This document shows, in pieces, positions 36,938 through 45,315 of a DNA stretch of 64,000 nucleotides. How positions within the stretch are numbered: the stretch's first letter is position 1; every line of letters begins with the position of its first letter. A program made the translations under genes and the position numbers. Source of the DNA: Polyangia bacterium (lineage in GTDB: Bacteria; Myxococcota_A; Polyangia; Nannocystales; Nannocystaceae); assembly GCA_030430565.1 (NCBI GenBank), contig JAUIKS010000038.1, positions 1 to 64,000 of the forward strand, read 5' to 3'. Below the pieces are notes generated by a model. It did not search any database, was not told where the DNA came from, and saw only the letters and a program-made list of their open reading frames with translations.

Positions 36938-39124
36938 TCACTCGATCGTCTGTCCGAGCAGCGCGGCGGTCTCGTAGTCGGTGATCACGCCCGCGCGCAC
37001 GGGCGCGGGCTCGGCGAGCCAGCGCGTGTCGGGGATGATCTCGTCCTGGAACAGCGCGAGGTCGCCGCGGAGGCGAAGGTGTCGATCCGCCGCGTAGTCG
37101 AACAGCTCCGGCGACGCGCCGAGCATGGGCGTCTCGGTGACGCAGCGGCGGTAGTGCTCCCGGGCGTTGTCGCGTAGCGCGAAGTAGCGCTGCTTCTCCA
37201 CGCTGCACACCCGGGGTCGCGGCCCAGCGCACACGCCCGGGCGCTCGAACATCGAGTCGATGACCCACTCTCGGAGCTGCCCGCGGCGAATACAGGCGGT
37301 CGCGCTCGCGGGCGTCATCCGTCGGTCTCGATCGATCGACGCGTACGCGCGATCGAGCCGGTCGAGCGCGTCGGCGCGGGGTCCTTGGAGCTTCGCTACC
37401 CACGAGATCCTCGCCTCGCGGGGGATCACGGCGCGCTCGTGCAGCGTGATCGGGCGCGATGAATTCGCGGCCCACGGCCGCGCGCGCGGGTCACCGACGC
37501 GACCGGGCCGGGCGCTCGTCTCGACGAGATGTTCGAAGTAGGCGTCCGCCAGCAGCAGCTGCGCGTCGGCGAGCGCGGCGCGCAGCTCGTAGACCTGATC
37601 CTGTTGGTAGAGCTCATCGCTCGACTCGTGCCGCTCGTGATGGACGATGCTGACGCGCGCGAGCTCGATCGCCCTGGTGCGCTGCGCGCTCGCGGGTCGC
37701 TGCGGGAGCAGCTGCTTCAGCACGTGGTTCTCGACGTGCTTGGGGTCGGCGACCGGGAACCTGAGATAATCGCCGCGGTCGCGATCGACGCAGAGCCCCG
37801 CCTCGGGGTGGCGCGCGCGACATGTCTGATCCCACAGCAGCTTCGCGAGCGCCGCGCTGACGACGACGAAGCGGCTCGGGCCGCCCTTTCGCGCGTAGCG
37901 CTTGAGGTAGGCCTCGGCGTAGGCCCGCCGCGCGTCGTCGTCGCGCAGCGTCGCGTAGCCGCGCCAGCGAACCGCGGCCGCGCGCGCTGGGTCACGACGC
38001 GCGTAGTAGCGCTCGTAGAGCTCGATCGCCTCGAGCAGCGCGTCGCTCGAGCCGAGCTCGGAGCGGATCCAGATCACGCGCTCGAGCGCCGCGCGGGCCT
38101 CTAGGCGCTTCGCGTAGCGCCTCGCGTAGTCCTCGTACCACCCGGCGGCCTGTTCGAAGCGCGTCAGGGACAGGTAGCTCTCGGCGTTGTCGAGCGTCGC
38201 GCGCTCGACGTGCTCGCTCTCGGGGAACGCGGTGACGAGGCGGGCTCGCGTCTTGATCGCGGCGACGACGAGGCCGCCCGCCTCGTAGCAGCGCGCGGCG
38301 TTCCACAGCAGGGTGTCGGCCCGGTCGTGATCCTCGAAGTCGTTGAACAGCGCGATGAAGGCCTCGGCGCAGTCGAGGTAGCCTCGCGCGGCGAGAGCCG
38401 GGTGACGCTCGACGCGTGCCTCCTCGTGCCGCGCCATCGCCTCGCGCCAGCGCACGCCGGCGCGCAGCAGCGGCTCGCGCTCCCGCAGCGGCGCGGCGGC
38501 GTCGTGGCGCCACAGCGGCAGCGCGCGCAGCCGCGTGAGCTGCTCGCGGAGCGTGGCGCCGGTCGCGACGGCGCGCGCGGGCGTGTTGTCCCGAGCCGTC
38601 CAGCGCACGACGAGCTCGTCGAGCAGGAGCGCCGCCGCCCAGGCCGCGCGCTCGAGGTCGGGGTCGGACTCGGTCACGCGCTCTAGCAGCGCGATCCCCT
38701 CATCCGTTTCACCTGTCTCCAGAAGCAGCTGCGCCAGATGGTAGCGCGCGGCGGCGCGATCGAGCGCCCGCGCGGCGTCGGGGCGCTCGAGGTAGGCCCG
38801 GTACACGGAGACGAGCGCGGGCGCCTCGGGCCGCGGGGCCGGCCGCGGCTGGGTCTTCGGGGGCCGCGGCGTCCCCTTCTTCCACGGCGCGCCAGGGGCG
38901 ACGCAGTAGCCCGCGTAGCTCGTGACGCACGCGCGCGCCGGGGCGGGGCCCTGACCGTCGCCGAGGATCGCGGTCAGCCGACGCAGCTCGGCGCGCAGCG
39001 CCTCGATCGACGCCGGCGTGGGCGCGCTCGCGGTCGACGCGGGCGCGGGCGCGGGGCTCGCCGCGCCGACGGACGGGAGCAGCGCGAGCGCGAGCGCGAG
39101 CGCCGTGAGTTGAGCTATCCGCAC
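36938..39124 (-). CDS. Exported TPR-like protein
   Basis: 728 residues from GTG 39124. The frame runs open far upstream, but the coding character begins at the signal peptide RIAQLTALALALALLPSVGAA. An Ala/Pro-rich linker, then two short Cys motifs (CVTSYAGYCVAPG) and TPR-like helix pairs follow: YHLAQLLLETGETDEGIALLERV, AARCYEAGGLVVAAIKTRARLVTAFPESEHVERATLDNAESYLSLTRFEQAAGWYEDYARRY. Similar periplasmic TPR proteins in myxobacteria accompany gliding and adhesion machinery, but no partner gene is next to it. A divergent histidine kinase gene starts 288 bp away. Start choice has no supporting ribosome-binding site. Confidence 0.75.
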   Translation of the reverse strand: MRIAQLTALALALALLPSVGAASPAPAPASTASAPTPASIEALRAELRRLTAILGDGQGPAPARACVTSYAGYCVAPGAPWKKGTPRPPKTQPRPAPRPEAPALVSVYRAYLERPDAARALDRAAARYHLAQLLLETGETDEGIALLERVTESDPDLERAAWAAALLLDELVVRWTARDNTPARAVATGATLREQLTRLRALPLWRHDAAAPLREREPLLRAGVRWREAMARHEEARVERHPALAARGYLDCAEAFIALFNDFEDHDRADTLLWNAARCYEAGGLVVAAIKTRARLVTAFPESEHVERATLDNAESYLSLTRFEQAAGWYEDYARRYAKRLEARAALERVIWIRSELGSSDALLEAIELYERYYARRDPARAAAVRWRGYATLRDDDARRAYAEAYLKRYARKGGPSRFVVVSAALAKLLWDQTCRARHPEAGLCVDRDRGDYLRFPVADPKHVENHVLKQLLPQRPASAQRTRAIELARVSIVHHERHESSDELYQQDQVYELRAALADAQLLLADAYFEHLVETSARPGRVGDPRARPWAANSSRPITLHERAVIPREARISWVAKLQGPRADALDRLDRAYASIDRDRRMTPASATACIRRGQLREWVIDSMFERPGVCAGPRPRVCSVEKQRYFALRDNAREHYRRCVTETPMLGASPELFDYAADRHLRLRGDLALFQDEIIPDTRWLAEPAPVRAGVITDYETAALLGQTIE

Positions 39125-39412
39125 AGCGGGACAGACCGCCGCGCGCCCCGGGAGTTCCCGGCGTGCGCATCGCCTCGGCGCGCGCGCGGTCGGGCGAAAT
39201 CGCGTCCCGGGGGGCAGGCGCGCGCGCTCGTCGGTGGTCACGGCGCGCGGCGCTCTCGTTGTAGACGCACGCGTGCAGGCGAGGAGGCGGGCCGCGCGAT
39301 ACGGCGCTCGAGAGCAGGCTGTCTTATTGAGCATATCGGCCGACTTCGCCGCGAGGCGCGAAGATCGTACCATTGCTTGCCGCGCGCGCGCGCTGCGGGC
39401 GGACGCCACGGC

Positions 39413-41203
39413 GTGGACTCGGCGGTGAGCGAATTGACGGACGAGCACAGCCTGCAGCGATCCCTCGAGTCCGCGCGCGGTCGGGCCCGCGAGCTGCAGG
39501 CGGAGCGCGACGAGCTGCGGCGGCTGCTCGACGCGATCGTCGACACGATCCCGAGCCCGGTCTACGTCATGGACCGCGAGCACCGGCTCGTGTTCGCGAA
39601 CGAGGCCTACGCGAACCTCTTGGCGACGACGCGCGACGAGCTCGTCGGGCGGCTCGACAGCGAGTTCCTGGCCGAGGCGAGCAACGAGGAGTTCCGCGCG
39701 AACGACGACGCCTTCTTCGCCTCCGGCGAGAACTTCGCGAACGAGGAGTGCCTGGTCGACGCCTGGGGGGACCGGCACATCATCACGACGCGGCGCTCGC
39801 TGTACCGCGACGCGGACGGCCGGCAGCTCCAGATCTGCGCGATGCGGGACATCACCAACGAGCGCGTGCGCATGAACGAGGCGCTCGAGCTGATCGAGGG
39901 GATCGACGAGCAGATCATGGCGCGCTCGCGCGAGCTCTCGCGGGCCAACGACACGCTGCAGCAGCAGAACGAGTACCTCGGCGCGCTGCACGAGACCGGG
40001 CTCGGGCTGCTGCGGCACCTCGACCTGCAGTCGCTGCTCAGCGCGCTCGTCGTGCGGGCGGGGCAGCTGCTCGACACGCCGCACGGCTTCGTCTACCTGC
40101 TCGATGAGGAGGCCGGCGCGATGCGGAGGACGATCGGGACCGGGCGCTATGAGCACCACGAGAGCGCGACGGTCGGCCGCGGGGTCGACGTCGCCGGCGA
40201 GGTCTGGGAGCGGGGCGCGACGCTCTTGATCGACGACTACCAGGCGTGGGCGGGGCGCCCCGAGGGCGCCGACCCCGAGCTGCGCGCGGTCGTCGGTGTG
40301 CCGCTGCTGCACCGCGGCGTCGGCGGGGGCCCGGCGCGGATCGCCGGCGTGATCGGCGTCGCGCTTGATCGCGCGTCGACGCGCTCGATCACGCCGGTGC
40401 AGCTCTCGCTGCTCGAGCGCTTCGCCCAGCTCGCCTCGATCGCGCTCGACAACGCGAAGCTCTACGCCGCCGCCCAGGAGGCGCGCGTCGCGGCGGAGCG
40501 CGCGAACAAGGCGAAGAGCGTGTTCTTGGCCAACATGAGTCACGAGCTGCGCACGCCGCTGAACGCGATCCTCGGCTTCACCGAGCTGGTCAAGCGCAAG
40601 AGCTTTCGGCTCCTGCCCTCGCGGCAGCTCGGCAACCTCGACAAGGTGACGCGCAGCGCGGAGCACCTCCTCGGGCTGATCAACACGATCCTCGACATCT
40701 CGAAGATCGAGGCGGGGCGCGCGGAGGTCCGCCCGGCCAGCTTCGACTTCGCCGCGCTCGCGCGCGACTGCATCCGCATCACGCAGCCGCTGGTCAAGGG
40801 CGACGAGACCGTGATGAGCTGGGACATCGCCGAGGACTCGATCGAGATGTACTCCGACGCGGGCAAGATCAAGCAGATCCTGATCAACCTGCTGAGCAAC
40901 GCCGCTCGCTTCACGCCCGCGGGCTCGATCGTCTTGGCCGCCTGGCGCGAGGGCGAGGACATCTGCGCGGCCGTCAGGGACACCGGGATCGGGATCGCCG
41001 AGGACATGCAGGAGAAGGTCTTCGAAGAGTTTCACCAAGTTGACACGCGCTCGCTCGCGGTCGGCGGGACGGGGCTCGGGCTCACGATCAGCAGGCGGCT
41101 CGCGAAGCTGCTCGGGGGATCGCTCACGCTCGTGAGCGCGCTCGGCGAGGGCTCGACCTTCACGCTCCAGATCCCGGCGCGCTACCCGGTGCAGACGACG
41201 TAG
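39413..41203 (+). CDS. PAS-GAF sensor histidine kinase
   Basis: 596 residues; GTG 39413 (GTG 39425 equally possible). Soluble. A short coiled coil (RARELQAERDELRRLLD) leads to a PAS domain (DTIPSPVYVMDREHRLVFANEAYANLL), a second coiled coil, a GAF domain (about 200-350, ending LASIALDNAKLYAAAQ), then the kinase core with H377 in NMSHELRTPLNAI, N-box LINLLSNAARFT, G1 DTGIGI and G2 GTGLGLTI. There is no receiver in the protein; a single-domain receiver gene starts 35 bp downstream, so they are a likely pair. Confidence 0.92.
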   Translation: MDSAVSELTDEHSLQRSLESARGRARELQAERDELRRLLDAIVDTIPSPVYVMDREHRLVFANEAYANLLATTRDELVGRLDSEFLAEASNEEFRANDDAFFASGENFANEECLVDAWGDRHIITTRRSLYRDADGRQLQICAMRDITNERVRMNEALELIEGIDEQIMARSRELSRANDTLQQQNEYLGALHETGLGLLRHLDLQSLLSALVVRAGQLLDTPHGFVYLLDEEAGAMRRTIGTGRYEHHESATVGRGVDVAGEVWERGATLLIDDYQAWAGRPEGADPELRAVVGVPLLHRGVGGGPARIAGVIGVALDRASTRSITPVQLSLLERFAQLASIALDNAKLYAAAQEARVAAERANKAKSVFLANMSHELRTPLNAILGFTELVKRKSFRLLPSRQLGNLDKVTRSAEHLLGLINTILDISKIEAGRAEVRPASFDFAALARDCIRITQPLVKGDETVMSWDIAEDSIEMYSDAGKIKQILINLLSNAARFTPAGSIVLAAWREGEDICAAVRDTGIGIAEDMQEKVFEEFHQVDTRSLAVGGTGLGLTISRRLAKLLGGSLTLVSALGEGSTFTLQIPARYPVQTT

Positions 41204-41238
41204 GCGCGCGCGGGCGAACGAACAGCGGACACGACCTC

Positions 41239-41619
41239 ATGAAGAAGATTCTCATCGTTGAGGATATCGGCCTGAACCTCGACCTGCTCGTTCAGATCCT
41301 CGAGGACGACTTTGAGCTGCTCACCGCAGGTGACGGCGAGAAGGCGATCGAGGTGGCGACGCGCGAGCGGCCTGATCTGATCTTGATGGACCTCTCGCTG
41401 CCGCGGCTCGACGGCTGGGAGGCGACGCGGCGGCTGAAGTCGAGCGAGCTCAAGGACATCCCGATCATCGTGATCACGGCGCACGCGATGGTCGGCGAGG
41501 AGGAGCGCGCGCGCGAGTGCGGCTGCGACGATTTTATGACCAAGCCGATCAGCATTGACCTGCTGATGGACAAGATCGAGCGCTTCCTCGGCCCGCTCGA
41601 GGAGCAGCCGCTCGGGTAG
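41239..41619 (+). CDS. Single-domain response regulator
   Basis: 126 residues, receiver only: acidic pair in LIVEDI, phospho-Asp51 in LILMDLSLPRLDGWEA, Thr in IVITAHAM and Lys in FMTKPIS. It is coded directly after the PAS-GAF histidine kinase, so that kinase should phosphorylate it. The VEDxxxNxxLL type sequence at its N-terminus is like receivers of DivK/hybrid-kinase phosphorelays. Without an output domain it must act by protein contact or as a phosphate relay to an HPt protein; several HPt domains are coded within the next 10 kb. Confidence 0.9.
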   Translation: MKKILIVEDIGLNLDLLVQILEDDFELLTAGDGEKAIEVATRERPDLILMDLSLPRLDGWEATRRLKSSELKDIPIIVITAHAMVGEEERARECGCDDFMTKPISIDLLMDKIERFLGPLEEQPLG

Positions 41620-41709
41620 GCCCGGGGCGGCGAGGCTGGTCCGCGTGTCCATCGGGGCGTCGGGCGTGGGCGCGTCTACGCGGTCTACGGCGGAGGCGCG
41701 GCGCGTGGA

Positions 41710-41729
41710 CTCTACGCCGGAGTGCGCGC
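41710..41729 (+). repeat. 20-bp element, copy 1
   Basis: An exact 20-bp sequence beginning CTCTACGCCGGAG and ending TGCGCGC, also found at 58548-58567. This copy lies in the 185-bp gap between the convergent single-domain receiver and NarL-type regulator genes. Role unknown. Confidence 0.6.
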
Positions 41730-41804
41730 GTCGATCGCATGTAGGGGTAACGACGGCGACTTTCGCTCGCGCGCGGGCGTGGTTCCGCCGCGGGGCCGAC
41801 GCTG

Positions 41805-42461
41805 CTACTCGTCGGCCTCGCGCAGCCGGACGATCAGCTCGGCCTGCGAGCGGATGTTGAGCTTGCGGTAGATGGCGCGGAAGTGATTGCGCACCGTGTG
41901 GACGCTGATGTTGAGCGTCGTCGCCACGTCGCCGATGACGGGCGACTTGGAGAAGGCCAGCGCGACCTCGCGCTCGCGCTCGGAGAGCGCCGAGAGCGGA
42001 TGATCGGCGCCCCGCGTGGCGAGCGGCGACTCGTTGCTGTCGGCGGTCAGCGCGTCGCGCAGCACCCCGATCGCCTCGGCGATCCGCTCCTGCTGCTCGA
42101 CCTGGCCGATCGCCGACTCGACGCGGATCCGGAGCGCCCGGGGGTCGAGCGGCTTGACCAGGTAGTCGCAGGCGTTGAGGCGCAGCGCCTCCACTGCGGT
42201 GCGCAGCTCGGGCTCGCCCGTCATGACGATGATCGGGAGGTTGGGCTGCTTCGCCCGCGCGTGCCGCAGCAGCTCGAGGGACTCGTTCCCCGGCATGTAG
42301 ATGTCGGTGATCAAGAGGTCGACGCGCTCGTGGTCTAGCATCGTCATCGCCCGGGGCGCGTTCGCGGCGCTGACGGGCACGTAGCCGAGCTTGGCGATCA
42401 GCTCGCTGATCAGGTGCACGACGATTGGGTCGTCGTCCGCGATGAGCACACGTTTCGTCAT
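41805..42461 (-). CDS. NarL/LuxR-type response regulator
   Basis: 218 residues from ATG 42461 (the longer open frame upstream is not coding). Receiver: acidic cluster LIADDD, phospho-Asp53 in LLITDIYMPGNESLELL, Thr in VMTGEPEL and Lys in LVKPLD. A coiled-coil linker leads to a LuxR-type HTH at about 160-215 (LSEREREVALAFS...GDVATTLNISVHTVRNHFRAIYRKLNIRSQAEL). It is predicted to bind DNA and control transcription when phosphorylated. It is divergent from the PAS/cyclase gene, with a 376-bp gap. A -10-like TATACT lies on its strand at 42506-42501. Confidence 0.92.
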   Translation of the reverse strand: MTKRVLIADDDPIVVHLISELIAKLGYVPVSAANAPRAMTMLDHERVDLLITDIYMPGNESLELLRHARAKQPNLPIIVMTGEPELRTAVEALRLNACDYLVKPLDPRALRIRVESAIGQVEQQERIAEAIGVLRDALTADSNESPLATRGADHPLSALSEREREVALAFSKSPVIGDVATTLNISVHTVRNHFRAIYRKLNIRSQAELIVRLREADE

Positions 42462-42837
42462 CGTCCAGCGCGAGCGTCGCGTCTCGGCGCGAGCCCTAGG
42501 AGTATACATTTTGGGCCTGGACGAGCCCAGCGACCCGCGCGCGGTCGGCCGCGCTCGCGGTTGCGAGCGCCGCGTCGTCTCGCGCGCGCGTGGCTGATGA
42601 ATGTGCACATGAGGACATACATCGGCGCGGCTCGTACCCGCGGCCAGGAGGTGGTCGCCCGCCTGTCTCCGCGGCGCTGCGGGGCGCGAGAGCGCGCTCC
42701 TGGGCGTGACGACGCGGTCGACGAGCTCGGCGTAGGAGCGCGCCCTGGCTGGGGCCGCGTGGTACCGTGACGGCGCGAATAGACTGGCCGCGCGGGTCGA
42801 TCGTAGACCCGCGCGCAGAAGAGTTCGCGGCGCCGTC
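42462..42837. other. Divergent intergenic region with hairpin and -10-like box
   Basis: This 376-bp gap serves both the NarL-type regulator (minus) and the cyclase fusion (plus). It contains TATACT on the minus strand at 42506-42501, an AT-richer patch near 42590-42625 and a strong inverted repeat at 42789-42815. No gene is supported on either strand. Confidence 0.6.
42789..42815. promoter_or_regulatory. 10-bp perfect inverted repeat in the leader of the cyclase fusion gene
   Basis: CGCGCGGGTC (42789-42798) pairs with GACCCGCGCG (42806-42815) around a 7-nt loop, 22 bp before ATG 42838. It may be a protein-binding site or a hairpin in the mRNA leader. It has no T-run, so it is not a usual terminator. 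Confidence 0.45.
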
Positions 42838-45315
42838 ATGGAGCTCTCAACCATAGTCTCGAGCGCGCTCATCGTCGCCGGGATGGGCGTGATGACGGGC
42901 GCCGCGGTCGTGACCAGCAGGGTCTTGGCGCAGCTGCGAGCGCGCGAGCAGGCGCGACGCTGGCAGCGGCTGCGCGCGCTCGAGCTGTTCTTCCTCGGCG
43001 GGTACGCGGCCGCACTGCTCGCGCTGATCGTCGGCCAGACCTCGCTGCTGGTCTCGCTCTGCGGCGTCGTGTTCCTGTTCGGCGCGCTCTTCGTGCTGCT
43101 GGTGGCGAGGGTCTCGAGCGCGACCTATCACGAGCTCGAGCGCGTCTCGGTGCGGCGCGATCTTTACGAGCGGACGCTCGACGCGATCGAGCAGCCGCTC
43201 ATCGTGATCCGGACCGACGGCGAGATCACGGACTGCAACGAGCAGCTCGTCGGCTGGCTCGGCTTCGAGCGCGAGCAGCTGGTGGGCGCCAACGCGACCA
43301 AGGTCCTCGAGATGACGCCGGGGCTGCTGCAGAGCTTCCTCGCCGCCGAGGAGCACGTGCGCACGCGGTCGGTGCTGCGCACGTCCTGGGGCACCTCGAT
43401 CCCGGTCGAGCTCTCGCGCACGGCGCTCGCCGGCACGCGGCTGCGCGTCTGCACGGCGCGGGAGATCGCGGTCGCGTCCGAGGGCGAGGCTGAGAAGGGT
43501 CCGCCGCGCGAGGAGCTCGCGCGTCGTAACGGGCTCCGGCTGCTGCGGACCGAGCTCGAGGCCGTGCTGCTCCGACGCGCCGCGGGGGACGACGCGCTCG
43601 CGGTCGACAGGGCGCTCGCGCGCGTGCTCGATGCGCTCGGCCGACGGGCGCGCTCGGACGAGAAGAGCCGGCGTCCAGCGCTCACGACGATCTCCGTCCG
43701 CGCGCTCGTGGACGAGCTCGTCGCGTCGCTCGAGCGCTGGGCCGAGGCGCGCGGCGTCCGGCTCGAGGCCGCGCTCGACGAGGACGTCCCCGAGTCGCTC
43801 ACGTGCAGCGAGGCGCCGCTGTTTCACGCCCTGTTCGCGCTCGTGGTCGACACGATCAGCCGGGCGTCGCCGCGCCAGCTTCAGCTGCGCGTGAGCGCCC
43901 GCGGGCAGGTGGCGCCGGAGGTCTCGTTTCGAATCATCTCGCGGCTGCGCGCGGCGGACGTGAGCGCGGCGTCGGGACTCTGGTCGGTCTCGCCTGGCTT
44001 CGACATGCGCGTCGCGTCGCGCGAGCACATCACCGCGATCGGCGGGACGCTCTCGACCCACGTGTCGACCGGCACGCTGACGGTGACGCTCTCGATCACC
44101 GACGCCGCCGCGAGGCAGGCGAGCGACGGCGAGCTCCCGGGCGAGGGGACGCCGGAGTCAGAGAGCGGCGCCGAGACCTCGGAGTCCCAGCGCGTGTGGT
44201 CGGCGGCGAGCGGCTCGGCGCGCGACGGGGTGGACGACGCGAGCCAGATCCTCGTGGTCGACGACACCCTGATCAACCGCAAGCTGCTCAACGAGTTCCT
44301 GCAGAAGAAGGGGCACTCGGTGACGCTCTCGAGCGGGGGACGCGACGCGATCGCGCGGCTCAAAGAGCGCCGCTTTGACCTCGTGCTGCTCGACCTGATG
44401 ATGCCCGACGTCGACGGCTACGAGGTCCTGAGCTGGATCCGCGCCGACCACGAGGACCCCGACCTGCCCGTCGTGATGGTCTCGGCGCTCGACGACATCG
44501 ACAACGTCGCGCGCTGCGTCGAGGCCGGCGCCGACGACTACCTGCCCAAGCCCATCTCGCCGGCGCTCCTGCACGCGCGCGTGGAGGCGTGCCTCGAGAA
44601 GCAGCGCCGTAACCGTCGCGAGCGGCACTACCGGCAGCGCTTGGAGGACGTGTCCGCGCGGGCCGATCGGCTGCTGCGCGTGCTGCTGCCGGACCCGATC
44701 GTCGAGGAGTACATCGAGAACAACACGATCCGGCCGCGTCGCCGCGACGAGGTCGCGGTGATGTTCGTGGACGTGGTGGGCTTCACGGCCTACTGCGATC
44801 GTCACCCGCCCGAGGAGGTGCTCACGCGGCTGCAGCGGATGGTCAGCGAGTTCGAGCGGCTCGCGCGTCGCCACGGGGTCCAGAAGCTCAAGACGATCGG
44901 CGACTCGTTCATGGCGGCGGCGGGGCTGCTGCAGCCGGCCGAGAACCCGGCGCTGCGCTGCGTCAACCTCGGGCGCGACATCATCGCGGCGATGCACGAG
45001 CTGGCCCCGGATTGGTCGGTTCGGATCGGCGTGCACGTCGGGCCGGTGATCGCGGGGATCGTCGGCACGCGACACTTCCAGTTCGACATCTGGGGCGACA
45101 CGGTCAACACGGCTCAGCGCGTCGAGCATCACGGCGTCCCCGGGGCGATCTGCGTCAGCGACCCGGCGTGGCGGCGGATCAGCGCGCACTTCGACGGGGA
45201 GCGACGCGGCGCCCAGGCGAAGGGGAAGGGCGAGCTCGTGAGCTGGCGCGTCGTCAAGCCGAAGGAGCGACGCGCTACCAGCCCTGCTGGTTCCGCGTCC
45301 GCGTCAGCGCGCTGA
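42838..45315 (+). CDS. Membrane PAS - degenerate kinase - receiver - adenylate cyclase fusion
   Basis: 825 residues. TM helices at about 8-26, 50-68 and 70-92, then PAS (LDAIEQPLIVIRTDGEITDCNEQLVGWLGF), then about 220 residues with the outline of a kinase core but no H-box and no recognisable N/G boxes. A receiver follows (VVDDTLINRKLL, Asp519 in VLLDLMMPDVDGYEV, Lys in LPKPIS), a coiled coil, then a class III cyclase: Asp645 in MFVDVVGFT, Lys in KLKTIGDSFM, FDIWGDTVNTAQR. Lys and Asp at the base-recognition places point to adenylate cyclase. Phosphorylation at Asp519 could control cAMP synthesis. Its 3' end overlaps the convergent hybrid kinase gene by 41 bp. Confidence 0.9.
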   Translation: MELSTIVSSALIVAGMGVMTGAAVVTSRVLAQLRAREQARRWQRLRALELFFLGGYAAALLALIVGQTSLLVSLCGVVFLFGALFVLLVARVSSATYHELERVSVRRDLYERTLDAIEQPLIVIRTDGEITDCNEQLVGWLGFEREQLVGANATKVLEMTPGLLQSFLAAEEHVRTRSVLRTSWGTSIPVELSRTALAGTRLRVCTAREIAVASEGEAEKGPPREELARRNGLRLLRTELEAVLLRRAAGDDALAVDRALARVLDALGRRARSDEKSRRPALTTISVRALVDELVASLERWAEARGVRLEAALDEDVPESLTCSEAPLFHALFALVVDTISRASPRQLQLRVSARGQVAPEVSFRIISRLRAADVSAASGLWSVSPGFDMRVASREHITAIGGTLSTHVSTGTLTVTLSITDAAARQASDGELPGEGTPESESGAETSESQRVWSAASGSARDGVDDASQILVVDDTLINRKLLNEFLQKKGHSVTLSSGGRDAIARLKERRFDLVLLDLMMPDVDGYEVLSWIRADHEDPDLPVVMVSALDDIDNVARCVEAGADDYLPKPISPALLHARVEACLEKQRRNRRERHYRQRLEDVSARADRLLRVLLPDPIVEEYIENNTIRPRRRDEVAVMFVDVVGFTAYCDRHPPEEVLTRLQRMVSEFERLARRHGVQKLKTIGDSFMAAAGLLQPAENPALRCVNLGRDIIAAMHELAPDWSVRIGVHVGPVIAGIVGTRHFQFDIWGDTVNTAQRVEHHGVPGAICVSDPAWRRISAHFDGERRGAQAKGKGELVSWRVVKPKERRATSPAGSASASAR

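Noticed and set aside
39125..41038. Upstream extension of the exported TPR gene across the histidine kinase
   Set aside because: The extension is the mirror of the PAS-GAF kinase; the signal peptide at 39124 marks the real start.
45275..45315. 41-bp overlap of the cyclase and hybrid kinase genes as a special control element
   Set aside because: Small convergent overlaps are common in dense genomes, and both proteins keep their expected C-termini.
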